Assembly (NCBI RefSeq): GCF_900112195.1
Contig: NZ_FOKR01000022.1
Span: 1 to 64,000 of the forward strand
Source: Butyrivibrio sp. YAB3001
GTDB taxonomy: Bacteria > Bacillota > Clostridia > Lachnospirales > Lachnospiraceae
Direction of reading: 5' to 3'
Length of the DNA stretch: 64,000 nucleotides
Within the stretch, counting starts at the first letter, position 1, and each line of letters starts with the position of its first letter. A model generated the notes under the pieces. It was not told the DNA's origin, made no database searches, and saw only the letters and a list, made by a program, of their open reading frames with translations. This document shows, one piece after another, positions 44,618-54,539 of the stretch. The position numbers and the translations under genes are program-made.

Positions 44618-44689
44618 TACCTCGTAGCGGAATCGAACCGCTGATTCTGCCGTGAGAGGGCAGCGTCTTAACCGCTTGACCAACGAGGC
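44618..44689 (-). tRNA. tRNA-Glu (anticodon CUC)
   Basis: The minus strand folds as a cloverleaf. The acceptor arm is GCCTCGT with ACGAGGT (last pair G-U). The D loop is GGTCAAGCGGTTAAGAC. The anticodon stem CTGCC/GGCAG holds the 7-nt loop CTCTCAC, anticodon CTC. The T arm contains GGTTCGATTCC. No CCA is encoded. It decodes GAG. Confidence 0.9.
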
Positions 44690-44727
44690 TTGTTTCTTTG
44701 TCGCTGCCGTACCGCGGCGACTTGTTT

Positions 44728-44756
44728 ATAATAGCCCATATTTAAAAATAATGCAA
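44728..44756 (-). promoter_or_regulatory. tRNA-Glu promoter
   Basis: TTGCAT (44751-44756) and TATTAT (44728-44733) are separated by 17 nt on the minus strand. A near-palindrome GTCGC...GCGAC (44700-44721) lies between promoter and tRNA 5' end. Confidence 0.55.
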
Positions 44757-44829
44757 GTACTTTTTTCAATTTTTTATAATTTTTTTCAAAAAATTATAAT
44801 TCCCTAGTATTTATGCGGTTTCTGCGGTG

Positions 44830-45489
44830 TTAATTTTTTTGAAATTGTTTTAAAACACCGCCAAAAACACATAAAAGAGCCATGCTGATCAAAACTCCAC
44901 CTAAAATATCAGTAAACCAATGCACTCCGCAGACCAGTCTTCCAATGACAGTTAGCAGAATTACTACTTTCGCTGCTATAGAGACGATTCTTTTAACAGT
45001 CTGATTACGAATATACTTATCAAGAACCATAATAAAGCTTCCCATTATCACACATATAAGCATTGTATGTGAAGAAGGAAAAGATGCTTCAACTTCGCCG
45101 CTTTCTTCAATTACAGGTCTATAGTTAATGATGACTTTTTCAAAGAAAGCATACAAAACAACAACAACAGTATACAATCCGCCAAGCGCAAGAATTTCTT
45201 TGTCCATTTTATCAATTCTTTTTCTATATATAAGCTGAGCTCCTCCAAACACGGCAAAAAATCCTGCGATCAAAATTGCCAATATGCCAAATACTTCTGT
45301 CAGCTTATAAAATGCATCATTGATTCCAAAAAACTCATGAACAGCAACATTAATATGAGAAAGTCCGATTGATGTATCATTAGGGCCAACCGCCGCAACA
45401 TCTGCTGCCTTAACCAGTATTATCAATACCAGAAATAACGCAAAAAATAAGCCCCCAAACAAATAATTATTTCTAATTCTTTTTTCCAT
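44830..45489 (-). CDS. PAP2 family membrane phosphatase
   Basis: 219 residues with about six transmembrane helices. The three phosphatase motifs are KVIINYRP (KxxxxxxRP type), PSSHTML (PSGH type) and RLVCGVHWFTDILGG. The family dephosphorylates undecaprenyl diphosphate or phosphatidate. The context by polC gives no hint. It shares direction with polC, 27 nt downstream of it. Confidence 0.88.
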   Translation of the reverse strand: MEKRIRNNYLFGGLFFALFLVLIILVKAADVAAVGPNDTSIGLSHINVAVHEFFGINDAFYKLTEVFGILAILIAGFFAVFGGAQLIYRKRIDKMDKEILALGGLYTVVVVLYAFFEKVIINYRPVIEESGEVEASFPSSHTMLICVIMGSFIMVLDKYIRNQTVKRIVSIAAKVVILLTVIGRLVCGVHWFTDILGGVLISMALLCVFGGVLKQFQKN

Positions 45490-45515
45490 ACCTAAACTCC
45501 TCTTCTTATATAAGT

Positions 45516-48500
45516 TTATCCTTTCATGAAGTCAAAAATACTGATCTGGTTTGAATCAGGAATATCTCCCAAAAGTCCCATGTCAGCCATTTTCTCAATA
45601 ACACCCTGTGGACACTTGGTTCTTTGTCTAAAATCGTCCTTTGATAAAAACGGTCCATCTTTTGCAGCCTCAACAATCTGATCTGCAGCTTTTTCACCCA
45701 TACCATCAATACTTGTAAGAGCAGGCATGATCTTATCTCCCACAACCTGGAATTCTCTGGATTTAACCTTGAAGATATCGATTGGCATAAATTCTATGCC
45801 TCTCTCATACATTTCTTCAACAAGTCGCATATCACCATATTCCGCCTGCTGTGCATTTGTAAGCTCATCCTTTTTATTCTGGTATTCACGCATGATAGCA
45901 TGAAGATGATTTTCACCAAGACACATATGCTCATAGTTAAAAGCTTTAGCTCTGATACTGAACCATGCCGCATAAAAAGCCTGTGGCACATAAACCTTAA
46001 AGTAGGCTATACGCCAGGCCATCATTACATAAGCAGCCGCATGCGCTTTAGGGAACATGTACTTGATCTTTTTGCAGGACCAGATGTACCAGTCAGGAAC
46101 ACCCGCCGCTATCATGGCTTCTTCCATTTCAGGCTTTAGGCCCTTACCTTTACGTACAGACTCCATCGTCTTGAATGAAAGTGACTTATCCATCCCTTTC
46201 TGAATGAGATAGATCATAATATCATCACGACAGCAGATACAGGTATCAATTGTGGCTTTCCCCTCCTGAATAAGAGTCTGTGCATTGCCCAGCCATACGT
46301 CCGTACCATGTGACAGACCGGAAATTCTGATAAGGTGAGACAATGATGTAGGCTTGGCATCTATAACCATCTGCATGGCAAAATCCGTACCAAACTCAGG
46401 AAGTCCAAGACATCCAAGCTTTGTGCCGCCAAGCTGTTCCGGAGTAACATTAAGAGCAGTCGTATTCATAAAAAGACTCATAACATTTTTATCATCAAGC
46501 GGAACAAGCTTAGGGTCAAGCCCTGTACAATCCTGCAAAAATCTTATCATTGTAGGATCATCGTGTCCGAGAATATCAAGCTTTAACAGGTTATGGTCAA
46601 TTGAGTGGTAATCATAATGAGTAGTAATTGTTGCCGTCGTCATATCATTCGCCGGGTGTTGCACAGGGCAGAATGAGTTGATATCCTCTCCCACCGGTAA
46701 AACTATGATTCCACCGGGGTGCTGACCTGTTCCGCGGCGGATACCGGTACAACCTTGAACTATTCTGTTTATCTCACTCTTTCTTTTACTTGAACCTATT
46801 GCGTCAAAATATTTTTTAACAAAGCCAAAGGCTGTCTTATCCGCAAGTGAAGCTATAGTCCCGGCTCTGAAAGTCTGGCCGTATCCAAAGATAACCTCGG
46901 TATACTTATGCGCTTTAGACTGATATTCTCCAGAGAAGTTAAGGTCAATATCCGGTTCCTTGTCTCCCTTGAATCCAAGGAATGTCTCAAAAGGAATATC
47001 AAAACCATCCTTATTCATCATGGTTCCGCATTTAGGACATCTTTTATCAGGCATATCGCAGCCGGAATTACCGCCATACTTAAGAACATCCTCAGAGTCA
47101 AAGTCACTATATTTGCACTTAGGGCATATATAATGCGGACTCAAAGAATTAACCTCAGTGATTCCGGAAGTAAACGCCACAAAAGAAGATCCTACGGAAC
47201 CTCTGGATCCTACCAGATATCCATCCTCATTAGACTTCCACACAAGCTTCTGGGCAATGATATACATAACCGCAAATCCATTTTTAATGATGGAATTAAG
47301 CTCTCTTTCAAGTCGCTCCTGAACTATCTCAGGAAGCTCCTCACCATATATCTCATGTGCTCTGTCATAGCAGATCTTGGTCAGGATCTCATCACTGTTT
47401 TCAATGACAGGAGGACATTTATCAGGTCTTACAGGAGAGATACTATCGCACATATCCAGAATTTTTCTGGTATTGTCGATTACTATCTCTTTTGCCTTGT
47501 CGCCGCCAAGATAATCAAACTCACCCATCATTTCTTCTGTAGTTCTAAGGAAAAGAGGCGCCGGCTCTTCATCATCCATTCCTTTTCCCGCCATAATGAT
47601 GGTCCTGTATATCTCATCTTCAGGATTCAAAAAGTGCGCATCACAGGTAGCAACAACCGGCTTGTTAAACTGTTCGCCAAGCTTAACAATCTCCTTGTTG
47701 ATCTCGCGAATATCATCATCAGAATTAATATCTTCATATCTCTCTGAAGCAACCATAAAGTGGTTATTGGCAACCGGCTGTATCTCAAGGTAATCATAGA
47801 AACTAACCATCTGAGCAATTTCTTCCGGAGGTCTTCCCTCAACAACCGCTCCATATAATTCACCCGCGCAGCAGGCGCTTCCTATAATAAGCCCCTCTCT
47901 ATATTTCATAAGCTCGCTCTTGGGAATCAGCGGAAATCTTCTGAAATAGTCGACATGAGACTTGCTGACAAGTGTATAAAGATTAACCCTTCCCAAAGTA
48001 TTCTTAGCTAAAATAATGCAATGGTTTGGCCTTAAATGTCTTATCATCTCAGGGGTTGGCTTACCTAAAATATTAACATCTGTCAGATTCTGAGCCTTTT
48101 GCTCTTTGAGCATCGGTACAAATTTGTTAAAAATAAGCGCAGTACATTCCGCGTCATCAACAGCTCTGTGATGATGATCAAGTACCACATTAAGTGTTTT
48201 GGCAACAGAATCAAGTGTATGCTTAGCCTGAAGAGGGAAGAAATATCTTGCAAGCCACATAGTATCCACAGTAGTATAATCCACATCTATTCCAAGATCT
48301 TTGCAGTTCTGATTGATGAAACTTATGTCAAAAGTAACATTATGTCCTACCAGTACAGCTCCCTCACAGAACTCCACAAACTTAGGGATGATAACCTCCC
48401 TCGTAGGCGCATCCATAACCATCTCATCGTTTATGCTTGTAAGTTTCTCAATCCTGTATGGAATAGGAACCTGAGGATTAATAAACTCAGAAAATCGTTC

Positions 48501-50066
48501 TATTATCTCGCCGTTTCTGATCTTAACGGCGCCAATCTCAATAATCTTATTCTTAATCGGAGAAAAACCCGTTGTCTCAATATCAAATACAACAAAAGTG
48601 GTATCATCCAAAGGCTGGCCTTTATCATTAACAACTATCTCTTTAAGGTCATCAACAAGATATGCTTCTACTCCAAGAATAAGCTTAAAGAAATCCTGCC
48701 TCTCTATAGGCGGTTCTCCAGCTTCTTTACGCCTTTTGTTCTCACCTGAATACAAATCTTCCCAAACGTGGTTAGCATCGGTCAGAGCCTGAACAACACC
48801 GTGATCAGTGATTGCAATTCCGGGCATTCCCCATTTATATGCCTGTTTAACAATGTCTTTTACCTCTGAAACACCATCCATATCACTCATCTTGGTATGG
48901 CAATGAAGTTCAACACGTTTAACCTCTGCTCTGTCAACTCGTTTGCTAGTGAAGTCCGCAATTTTCTTAACGCCAGCCACAGACTGGATTGAAAGCTCAT
49001 GATCAAATTTATCTACAGCCGCAATTCCTTTTACCTTGATAAAAGCTCCCGGCTTTATATCTTTACAGATTTCAGGAACATCCTCTGTCTTAACAAACAT
49101 TTTTACAGTTATAGAATCAGTAAAGTCTGTAATATCAAATATAAGGATACTCTTTTCATTTCTGATATCCCTCTTGTCAAAGGCAGTAATCTTACCATGT
49201 ATGGTTACTTCGCCAAGTTCTCCTACAAGGTCAACCAGCTTCATGGTATCATCATCAAAATCTCTTCCGTAAATAACATCCGGATTGTCAGATTTCTTGT
49301 AGCTGCCTCCAAAGTCACTTCTTCTTCCGCTCCACTTACCATTTCCGAAACCGGTCTTTCCACCGTCAACCTGTTCACTCTTCTCTTTTGGAGCAGGAGT
49401 ATCTTTAGGCTGCGGCTTGGAAGCGGCAGTATTTTCCGCCTTTGCAGCTTTCTTTTCCTCGGCCTTATTTTTCTTTTCCTCGGATTTCTGTTCTGCCTCC
49501 TCAAGTCTTGCGGCAATCTTGGCTGCCTCTAAAGAATAGTCAGGTTCATTATTCTCTTTCTCAACCTTGACAAATTCCGGAGAAACAGCAACCGAAAGAC
49601 CACACCTCTCATTAATTATCTTGGATAAAACTCTCACAAGATCAGGAGTTTTCTTTCTGCCAACAACAGTATCTTCAAGCCTTATAACAACATTATCCTC
49701 GTCAGGATAGACAAATTCCGCAGCACGAAAAAGACTATACTCAATATGATCATAGTCTTTTAGCTCCATTTCTATACTTTCTCTGTACAGATCAAGCAGA
49801 TTTTCCGGTGTATACTGAGCAGAAAGGCTGAATTTCTCATAAATCTTGATTGTCAGATTCTGCTCTGAAAAAAGCTGTTTCTTTATTCCATTTTCCACCT
49901 TTAAGATGATTGATTTATCAATCAGCTTATTACATGAAATATATATTCTGATAAAATCCTGATTTCTCGTGGTCGACACTTTTTCGACCATGGCTTGTTC
50001 CATGGTCTCCTTTATATCAGCGTCAAGCTTTAGAGAAGGAAAAACTTCAAAAAATGATTTTGACAT
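45516..50066 (-). CDS. polC: DNA polymerase III alpha subunit, PolC type
   Basis: 1516 residues. The N-terminal domains are followed by an Ala/Glu/Lys-rich linker (about 190-250), an OB fold (GELGEVTIHGKITAFDKRDI), a PHP domain (VELHCHTKMSDMDG) split by the DEDDh proofreading exonuclease (VVFDIETTGFSPIKNKIIEI), the catalytic polymerase core (SRGSVGSSFVA; DIDLNFSGEYQ) and C-terminal helix-hairpin-helix (ALTSIDGMGEKAADQIV). It is the replicative polymerase of Firmicutes. Confidence 0.96.
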   Translation of the reverse strand: MSKSFFEVFPSLKLDADIKETMEQAMVEKVSTTRNQDFIRIYISCNKLIDKSIILKVENGIKKQLFSEQNLTIKIYEKFSLSAQYTPENLLDLYRESIEMELKDYDHIEYSLFRAAEFVYPDEDNVVIRLEDTVVGRKKTPDLVRVLSKIINERCGLSVAVSPEFVKVEKENNEPDYSLEAAKIAARLEEAEQKSEEKKNKAEEKKAAKAENTAASKPQPKDTPAPKEKSEQVDGGKTGFGNGKWSGRRSDFGGSYKKSDNPDVIYGRDFDDDTMKLVDLVGELGEVTIHGKITAFDKRDIRNEKSILIFDITDFTDSITVKMFVKTEDVPEICKDIKPGAFIKVKGIAAVDKFDHELSIQSVAGVKKIADFTSKRVDRAEVKRVELHCHTKMSDMDGVSEVKDIVKQAYKWGMPGIAITDHGVVQALTDANHVWEDLYSGENKRRKEAGEPPIERQDFFKLILGVEAYLVDDLKEIVVNDKGQPLDDTTFVVFDIETTGFSPIKNKIIEIGAVKIRNGEIIERFSEFINPQVPIPYRIEKLTSINDEMVMDAPTREVIIPKFVEFCEGAVLVGHNVTFDISFINQNCKDLGIDVDYTTVDTMWLARYFFPLQAKHTLDSVAKTLNVVLDHHHRAVDDAECTALIFNKFVPMLKEQKAQNLTDVNILGKPTPEMIRHLRPNHCIILAKNTLGRVNLYTLVSKSHVDYFRRFPLIPKSELMKYREGLIIGSACCAGELYGAVVEGRPPEEIAQMVSFYDYLEIQPVANNHFMVASERYEDINSDDDIREINKEIVKLGEQFNKPVVATCDAHFLNPEDEIYRTIIMAGKGMDDEEPAPLFLRTTEEMMGEFDYLGGDKAKEIVIDNTRKILDMCDSISPVRPDKCPPVIENSDEILTKICYDRAHEIYGEELPEIVQERLERELNSIIKNGFAVMYIIAQKLVWKSNEDGYLVGSRGSVGSSFVAFTSGITEVNSLSPHYICPKCKYSDFDSEDVLKYGGNSGCDMPDKRCPKCGTMMNKDGFDIPFETFLGFKGDKEPDIDLNFSGEYQSKAHKYTEVIFGYGQTFRAGTIASLADKTAFGFVKKYFDAIGSSKRKSEINRIVQGCTGIRRGTGQHPGGIIVLPVGEDINSFCPVQHPANDMTTATITTHYDYHSIDHNLLKLDILGHDDPTMIRFLQDCTGLDPKLVPLDDKNVMSLFMNTTALNVTPEQLGGTKLGCLGLPEFGTDFAMQMVIDAKPTSLSHLIRISGLSHGTDVWLGNAQTLIQEGKATIDTCICCRDDIMIYLIQKGMDKSLSFKTMESVRKGKGLKPEMEEAMIAAGVPDWYIWSCKKIKYMFPKAHAAAYVMMAWRIAYFKVYVPQAFYAAWFSIRAKAFNYEHMCLGENHLHAIMREYQNKKDELTNAQQAEYGDMRLVEEMYERGIEFMPIDIFKVKSREFQVVGDKIMPALTSIDGMGEKAADQIVEAAKDGPFLSKDDFRQRTKCPQGVIEKMADMGLLGDIPDSNQISIFDFMKG

Positions 50067-50137
50067 AAAAATATCTCTTTAATCCTAAAAATAATGCATA
50101 TATCTGACAGTTCATCAAGAACATATCATCTTATTCT

Positions 50138-51208
50138 TCAAGTGTTTGGATTAGATTCCCAGGCATCCAGTTCTGCCTTTAACACTTCAAGAAGCTGCGC
50201 CTCAGGAACTTTTTTTACAATTTCGCCCTTTTTGATAAGAAGGCCCTCTCCGTCGCCACCTGCTATTCCTAAATCAGCTTCTTTTGCTTCGCCGGGGCCA
50301 TTAACAGCACAGCCCATAACAGCAACCTTGATATTTAATGGATATTTCTGAACAAGGGTTTCAACCTGATTTGCAAGCCCGATAAGGTCAATTCTTGTTC
50401 TTCCGCAGGTAGGGCATGAAACCACTTCAATACCGCCCTGTCTTAATCCCAATGTTCTAAGAATAAATTTAGCTGTCTTAATTTCCTCTACAGGATCTCC
50501 GGAGAGTGAAACCCTGATAGTGTCACCTATTCCCTGGCTCAAAATGATACCAAGTCCAACTGAAGACTTGATGTTTCCGCCATATACAGTTCCGGCTTCA
50601 GTAATACCTACATGAAGAGGATACTGGCATTTCTTTGCAAGAAGTTCATGCGCCTTTGCACAGAGCATTACATTTGAGGACTTAATGCTTACAACAAGAT
50701 TGTCATAGCCAAGTTCTTCAATAATTGCCACTTTATCAAGAGCACTTTCCACGAGTCCTTCTGCAGTAACTCCGCCATATTTTTCAACAAGGTTCTTCTC
50801 AAGTGAACCGCTGTTAACACCTACTCTAATTGGCACATTTCTTTCCTTGGCACAGGAAACCACTGCCTCAATCCTGTCTTTTGAACCAATATTTCCGGGA
50901 TTTATCCTTATCTTGTCAGCACCATTCTCAATAGCAGCAATTGCCATCTTGTAGTCAAAATGTATATCAGCAACAAGCGGGATGCTGATTTCTTTTTTGA
51001 TCTCTTTTAATGCTTTAGCAGCCTCAATATTAGGCACAGTACATCTAATGATCTCGCATCCAGCTTCTTCAAGTCTGTGGATCTGATCCACAGTAGCCTT
51101 AACATCATCTGTTCTGGTGTTTGTCATAGACTGAATAAGAATTGGATTACCACCGCCTATCACTCTGTCTCCGATGTGAATAACTTTTGTATTATCTCTA
51201 TAAGCCAT
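50138..51208 (-). CDS. ispG: 4-hydroxy-3-methylbut-2-enyl diphosphate synthase
   Basis: 356 residues from ATG 51208 (TAGGAG 7 nt upstream). SMTNTRTDDVKATVDQIHRL starts a TIM barrel. The 4Fe-4S ligands are in SCPTCGRTRIDL and VMGCAVNGPGEAKEADLGIA. It is a late MEP-pathway enzyme. The order dxr-rseP-ispG-polC is typical of Clostridia. Confidence 0.95.
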   Translation of the reverse strand: MAYRDNTKVIHIGDRVIGGGNPILIQSMTNTRTDDVKATVDQIHRLEEAGCEIIRCTVPNIEAAKALKEIKKEISIPLVADIHFDYKMAIAAIENGADKIRINPGNIGSKDRIEAVVSCAKERNVPIRVGVNSGSLEKNLVEKYGGVTAEGLVESALDKVAIIEELGYDNLVVSIKSSNVMLCAKAHELLAKKCQYPLHVGITEAGTVYGGNIKSSVGLGIILSQGIGDTIRVSLSGDPVEEIKTAKFILRTLGLRQGGIEVVSCPTCGRTRIDLIGLANQVETLVQKYPLNIKVAVMGCAVNGPGEAKEADLGIAGGDGEGLLIKKGEIVKKVPEAQLLEVLKAELDAWESNPNT

Positions 51209-51252
51209 AATTGCTCTCCTACTCTTCAAACATTAAAACCTATAAAATCTCA

Positions 51253-52305
51253 TCATCTTGTAAATTTAGTAATGTCATTAAATAAAACAAAAACCATAAG
51301 TCCAAACAGCGCTACCATTCCGATCATATGAACAAAACCTTCTTTTTCAGGCGGAACAGGTTTGCCAAATATGACTTCTATGAATTGGAACACCAGTCTT
51401 CCACCATCAAGAGCCGGAATAGGAAGAAGGTTCATTACCCCGAGGTTAACCGACAAAAGAACTGTCAGTGAAAGCATTGTAAGGACCACTGCTGATATTC
51501 CATAGGGCTTTGCTTCTTCATATGTATCATCCACCATTTTAACCATTCCAACAGGTCCGGATACATCATCAGCAGAAAGCTTACCCTTAAATAAGAGTGC
51601 AAGGCTTCTGTATGTGGCCTTAAAATAGTATCTCACCTCATACCACGCATACTTTAAAGCGCTTACCCCTTTTACTTCGCCATATTCTCCGAGATAGATT
51701 CCCATGTAATATCTCTTTGCTTCATCACTATATTTAGGTGAAAGAGTTGTCTTATAAATCTCACCATCTCGTTCATAGACAACATCCATAGGGCTTCCCT
51801 GAGCAAACTGAGAAATAAGTGTGACTTCACCTGCCATATAGACTTTCTCACCATCGATGCTGATAAACTTATCTCCAACCTGCATTCCTGCTTCCACAGC
51901 CGCAGAATTCTCTGTCATCTTGTTGATAACAGGATAATCCCATGATGAAAAGCTTACCAGAATGACAGCAAGAATATACGCAATAATGAAATTAGCAAAA
52001 GGGCCCGCAAACAAAGTTGCTATTCTTCTCCACACAGGCGCATTAAGAAAAGACCTTTCATCATAGCCTTCTTTTTCCTCTGCCACCGGATCCATTCCGT
52101 CAAACACACAGGCTCCGCCAATGGGTAAAAGCTTTATGCTGTAGAGAGTCTCCCCTTTTTGCTTTTTCCAAAGGGTTGGTCCCATACCGATAAAGAATTC
52201 GTTTACTCTTATTCCTCCTGTCTTAGCAACAATAAAATGTCCAAATTCATGTGAAGTAACTAATACTCCAAATATAATAAAAAATATAATAATACTTACA
52301 ACCAT
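51253..52305 (-). CDS. rseP: Site-2 metalloprotease RseP/RasP
   Basis: 350 residues, four membrane helices. The zinc motif is SHEFGHFIVAK near residue 20. A PDZ domain (SAAVEAGMQVGDKFISIDGE) and NLLPIPALDGGRLVFQFIEV follow. It cuts transmembrane regulators and leftover signal peptides inside the membrane. Confidence 0.93.
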   Translation of the reverse strand: MVVSIIIFFIIFGVLVTSHEFGHFIVAKTGGIRVNEFFIGMGPTLWKKQKGETLYSIKLLPIGGACVFDGMDPVAEEKEGYDERSFLNAPVWRRIATLFAGPFANFIIAYILAVILVSFSSWDYPVINKMTENSAAVEAGMQVGDKFISIDGEKVYMAGEVTLISQFAQGSPMDVVYERDGEIYKTTLSPKYSDEAKRYYMGIYLGEYGEVKGVSALKYAWYEVRYYFKATYRSLALLFKGKLSADDVSGPVGMVKMVDDTYEEAKPYGISAVVLTMLSLTVLLSVNLGVMNLLPIPALDGGRLVFQFIEVIFGKPVPPEKEGFVHMIGMVALFGLMVFVLFNDITKFTR

Positions 52306-52336
52306 ATCGCTCCCAGTAAACTGTTTTACTATTTAT

Positions 52337-53476
52337 TTATCTTCCCAGATATTCATAGGTTTCCTTTTCAGCAGCTAAAATTGCAGCCACATCCGGATTA
52401 TTCACAATACTATGATGCTGCATCGCCCGTTCAATCATATCGTAGATTTCAAGATATCTGATGTTGCCCTTAAGGAATGCTTTTACAGCCATTTCATTGG
52501 CTGCATTAAATACAGTTGGCATGCTCCCTCCTGCATAGGCAGCATCAAAAGCAAGCTTAAGACCTCTGAATGTATCAATATCAGGCTTTTCAAAAGACAA
52601 TGTTCCAAGTTCAAAAAGATCCAGTCTCTTTTCAGACATAGGTCTTCTGTCAGGATAAAACAGTGCATATTGAATCGGAAGTTTCATATCCGGCACTCCA
52701 AGCTGCGCGATTACTGCTCCATCCACAAATTGAACTGCACTGTGCACAATGCTCTGAGGGTGTACAACAACCTGAATATTATCAAGGCTAACATCAAAAA
52801 GCCATCTTGCTTCCATAACCTCAAGTCCCTTATTTACAAGCGAGGAGGAATCAATAGTGACTTTAGGTCCCATATCCCAGTTCGGATGCTTAAGCGCATC
52901 TGCTGCGGTCATATTCTCAAGTTCTTTTCTTGCCTTGCCCCTGAAAGGTCCACCACTTGCAGTCAAAAGAATCTTCTCAACCTTATCGCGGGGCTCCCCG
53001 TTCAAAGACTGAAAAATAGCACTATGTTCACTATCTACAGGCAAAATTTTTACTCCTTTGCTTGCAGCAAGCGGCATAATGATATGTCCCGCACAAACAA
53101 GGGTCTCCTTATTTGCCAGCGCTATATCCTTTCCGCTCTCAATAGCACGAATGGTAGGCTGAATCCCAATCATTCCAACCACTGCAGTAAGAACTGTATC
53201 AGCTTCCGGAACAGATACTATTTCAAGAAGTCCTTCCATACCGCAAAATACATTTATATCCAGGTCTTTTAATCTTGTCTTCAGATCCTTTGCTGCATCT
53301 TCACTGAACATGCAAACATATTTTGGTTTAAATTCTCTAACCTGTTTTTCTACTTCTTCAACTCTTGTATTGGCTGCCAGTCCTATAACTTCGAGCTCAT
53401 CAGGATTGTTTCTCACAACATCCAAAGTCTGAGTTCCTATAGAACCTGTCGAACCTAATAGTATTATTTTTCTCAT
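52337..53476 (-). CDS. dxr: 1-deoxy-D-xylulose-5-phosphate reductoisomerase
   Basis: 379 residues from ATG 53476, where GGGAGC lies about 9 nt upstream; the open frame continues 26 codons without homology. NADPH motif GSTGSIGTQTLDVVR, then PVDSEHSAIFQSLNGE and TASGGPFRGK, mark the enzyme. It makes MEP from DXP. The cdsA gene upstream is separated from it by a terminator. Confidence 0.95.
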   Translation of the reverse strand: MRKIILLGSTGSIGTQTLDVVRNNPDELEVIGLAANTRVEEVEKQVREFKPKYVCMFSEDAAKDLKTRLKDLDINVFCGMEGLLEIVSVPEADTVLTAVVGMIGIQPTIRAIESGKDIALANKETLVCAGHIIMPLAASKGVKILPVDSEHSAIFQSLNGEPRDKVEKILLTASGGPFRGKARKELENMTAADALKHPNWDMGPKVTIDSSSLVNKGLEVMEARWLFDVSLDNIQVVVHPQSIVHSAVQFVDGAVIAQLGVPDMKLPIQYALFYPDRRPMSEKRLDLFELGTLSFEKPDIDTFRGLKLAFDAAYAGGSMPTVFNAANEMAVKAFLKGNIRYLEIYDMIERAMQHHSIVNNPDVAAILAAEKETYEYLGR

Positions 53477-53571
53477 TATAAAAAGCTCCCAATAAATCTC
53501 TAATCTAACTGCACTATCCAATATCATGCTGTTTCTTGGCCACAATATCGCCATATATCACAGTACATTTT

Positions 53572-53599
53572 ACTATAACACTTTAAGTAAATTTTGTAA
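53572..53599 (-). promoter_or_regulatory. Putative promoter of the dxr-rseP-ispG-polC run
   Basis: Minus-strand TTACAA (53594-53599) and TATAGT (53572-53577) are 16 nt apart, the latter with TG upstream. It lies between the terminator at 53636 and the dxr start. Confidence 0.4.
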
Positions 53600-53635
53600 C
53601 CATGCACATAAAAATTGTAAAAAAAGGATGATAAA

Positions 53636-53671
53636 AAACATCTATGCAGAACCAAGTCTACATAGATGTTT
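53636..53671 (-). terminator. Terminator after cdsA
   Basis: AAACATCTATG (53636-53646) and CATAGATGTTT (53661-53671) form an 11-bp stem with a 14-nt loop. A T-run follows on the minus strand. It ends the pyrH-frr-uppS-cdsA transcript. Confidence 0.7.
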
Positions 53672-53690
53672 CAATAAACTATTATATAAT

Positions 53691-54515
53691 TCATCCAAGC
53701 ATTGGAATAAAGAAAACAGCCAGGAAATATATGCATGGAATAACAAATATTACACTATCGAATCTGTCCATTATTCCGCCATGCCCGGGAATACAATTTC
53801 CATAATCTTTTATATTGTTATCTCTCTTAATTCCGGAAGCAAGTAAATCACCTATCTGTGAAATAATGCTGCCTACAAGAGTGATCAGTATAGATACGAC
53901 AATTGTTATAACATTATGTGTCTCATTAACATAGAGAAGATATCCAAAGATAACGCCAACTATGATTGATCCTGCTACACCACCTATGGCACCTTCAATT
54001 GTCTTTTTAGGTGAAAGAACAGGAACCAGTTTATGTTTACCAAATGATCTTCCAACAAAATATGCGCAGGTGTCACATACCCATGCAACAAAAGGAATCC
54101 AGGCAAAATAATTACCAAATGGTCTCAGTCTCAAAAGATAGACAAAGGACATGTTTACAGGTGCATAAACAAAGCAAAAAAATGTAGCTATAGCCTGCAT
54201 GGATGAGAACTTAGGAAATCTAAGCACATAGCAGACCATGATAAGAAAAAAAGCAAACATTATTGAAAAAACATAGTATTTGTGGTTACCGATCAATATC
54301 ATCTGGCTGTAATGAACCAGGATAGATACATATCCACAAAATTCCAGCTCATTGCACTTAATTCCTTCTTTATGAATTCCCGTCGCTCGTGATAATTCAA
54401 AAAAGCTTATAAAAGATACTGCAAGAAGTGTCGCAGCAAGTAAATACCCTCCAAGAGTAAGCACCAATGCCAAAACAACTCCAATTACAACTCCGCTTAT
54501 TACTCTAGTCTTCAC
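53691..54515 (-). CDS. cdsA: Phosphatidate cytidylyltransferase
   Basis: 274 residues with seven or eight membrane helices and the signature GSIISQIGDLLASGIKRDNN followed by IKDYGNCIPGHGGIMDRFDS. It makes CDP-diacylglycerol. It follows uppS by 24 nt. Confidence 0.94.
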   Translation of the reverse strand: MKTRVISGVVIGVVLALVLTLGGYLLAATLLAVSFISFFELSRATGIHKEGIKCNELEFCGYVSILVHYSQMILIGNHKYYVFSIMFAFFLIMVCYVLRFPKFSSMQAIATFFCFVYAPVNMSFVYLLRLRPFGNYFAWIPFVAWVCDTCAYFVGRSFGKHKLVPVLSPKKTIEGAIGGVAGSIIVGVIFGYLLYVNETHNVITIVVSILITLVGSIISQIGDLLASGIKRDNNIKDYGNCIPGHGGIMDRFDSVIFVIPCIYFLAVFFIPMLG

Positions 54516-54539
54516 TTCAATATACCAGCCTTATTTATT

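Noticed and set aside
44618..44689. Attachment site of an integrated element at tRNA-Glu
   Set aside because: No duplicated tRNA 3' end and no integrase lies near it. The flanking genes are core.
46908..47747. Long plus-strand frame (279 codons) inside polC
   Set aside because: It is antisense to a conserved polymerase domain and codon bias in polC creates such frames. No promoter or ribosome binding site is visible.
52412..53272. 286-codon plus-strand frame inside dxr
   Set aside because: It mirrors the dxr reading frame on the other strand. The composition (many Cys, His, Lys, Ile) is typical of an antisense shadow.
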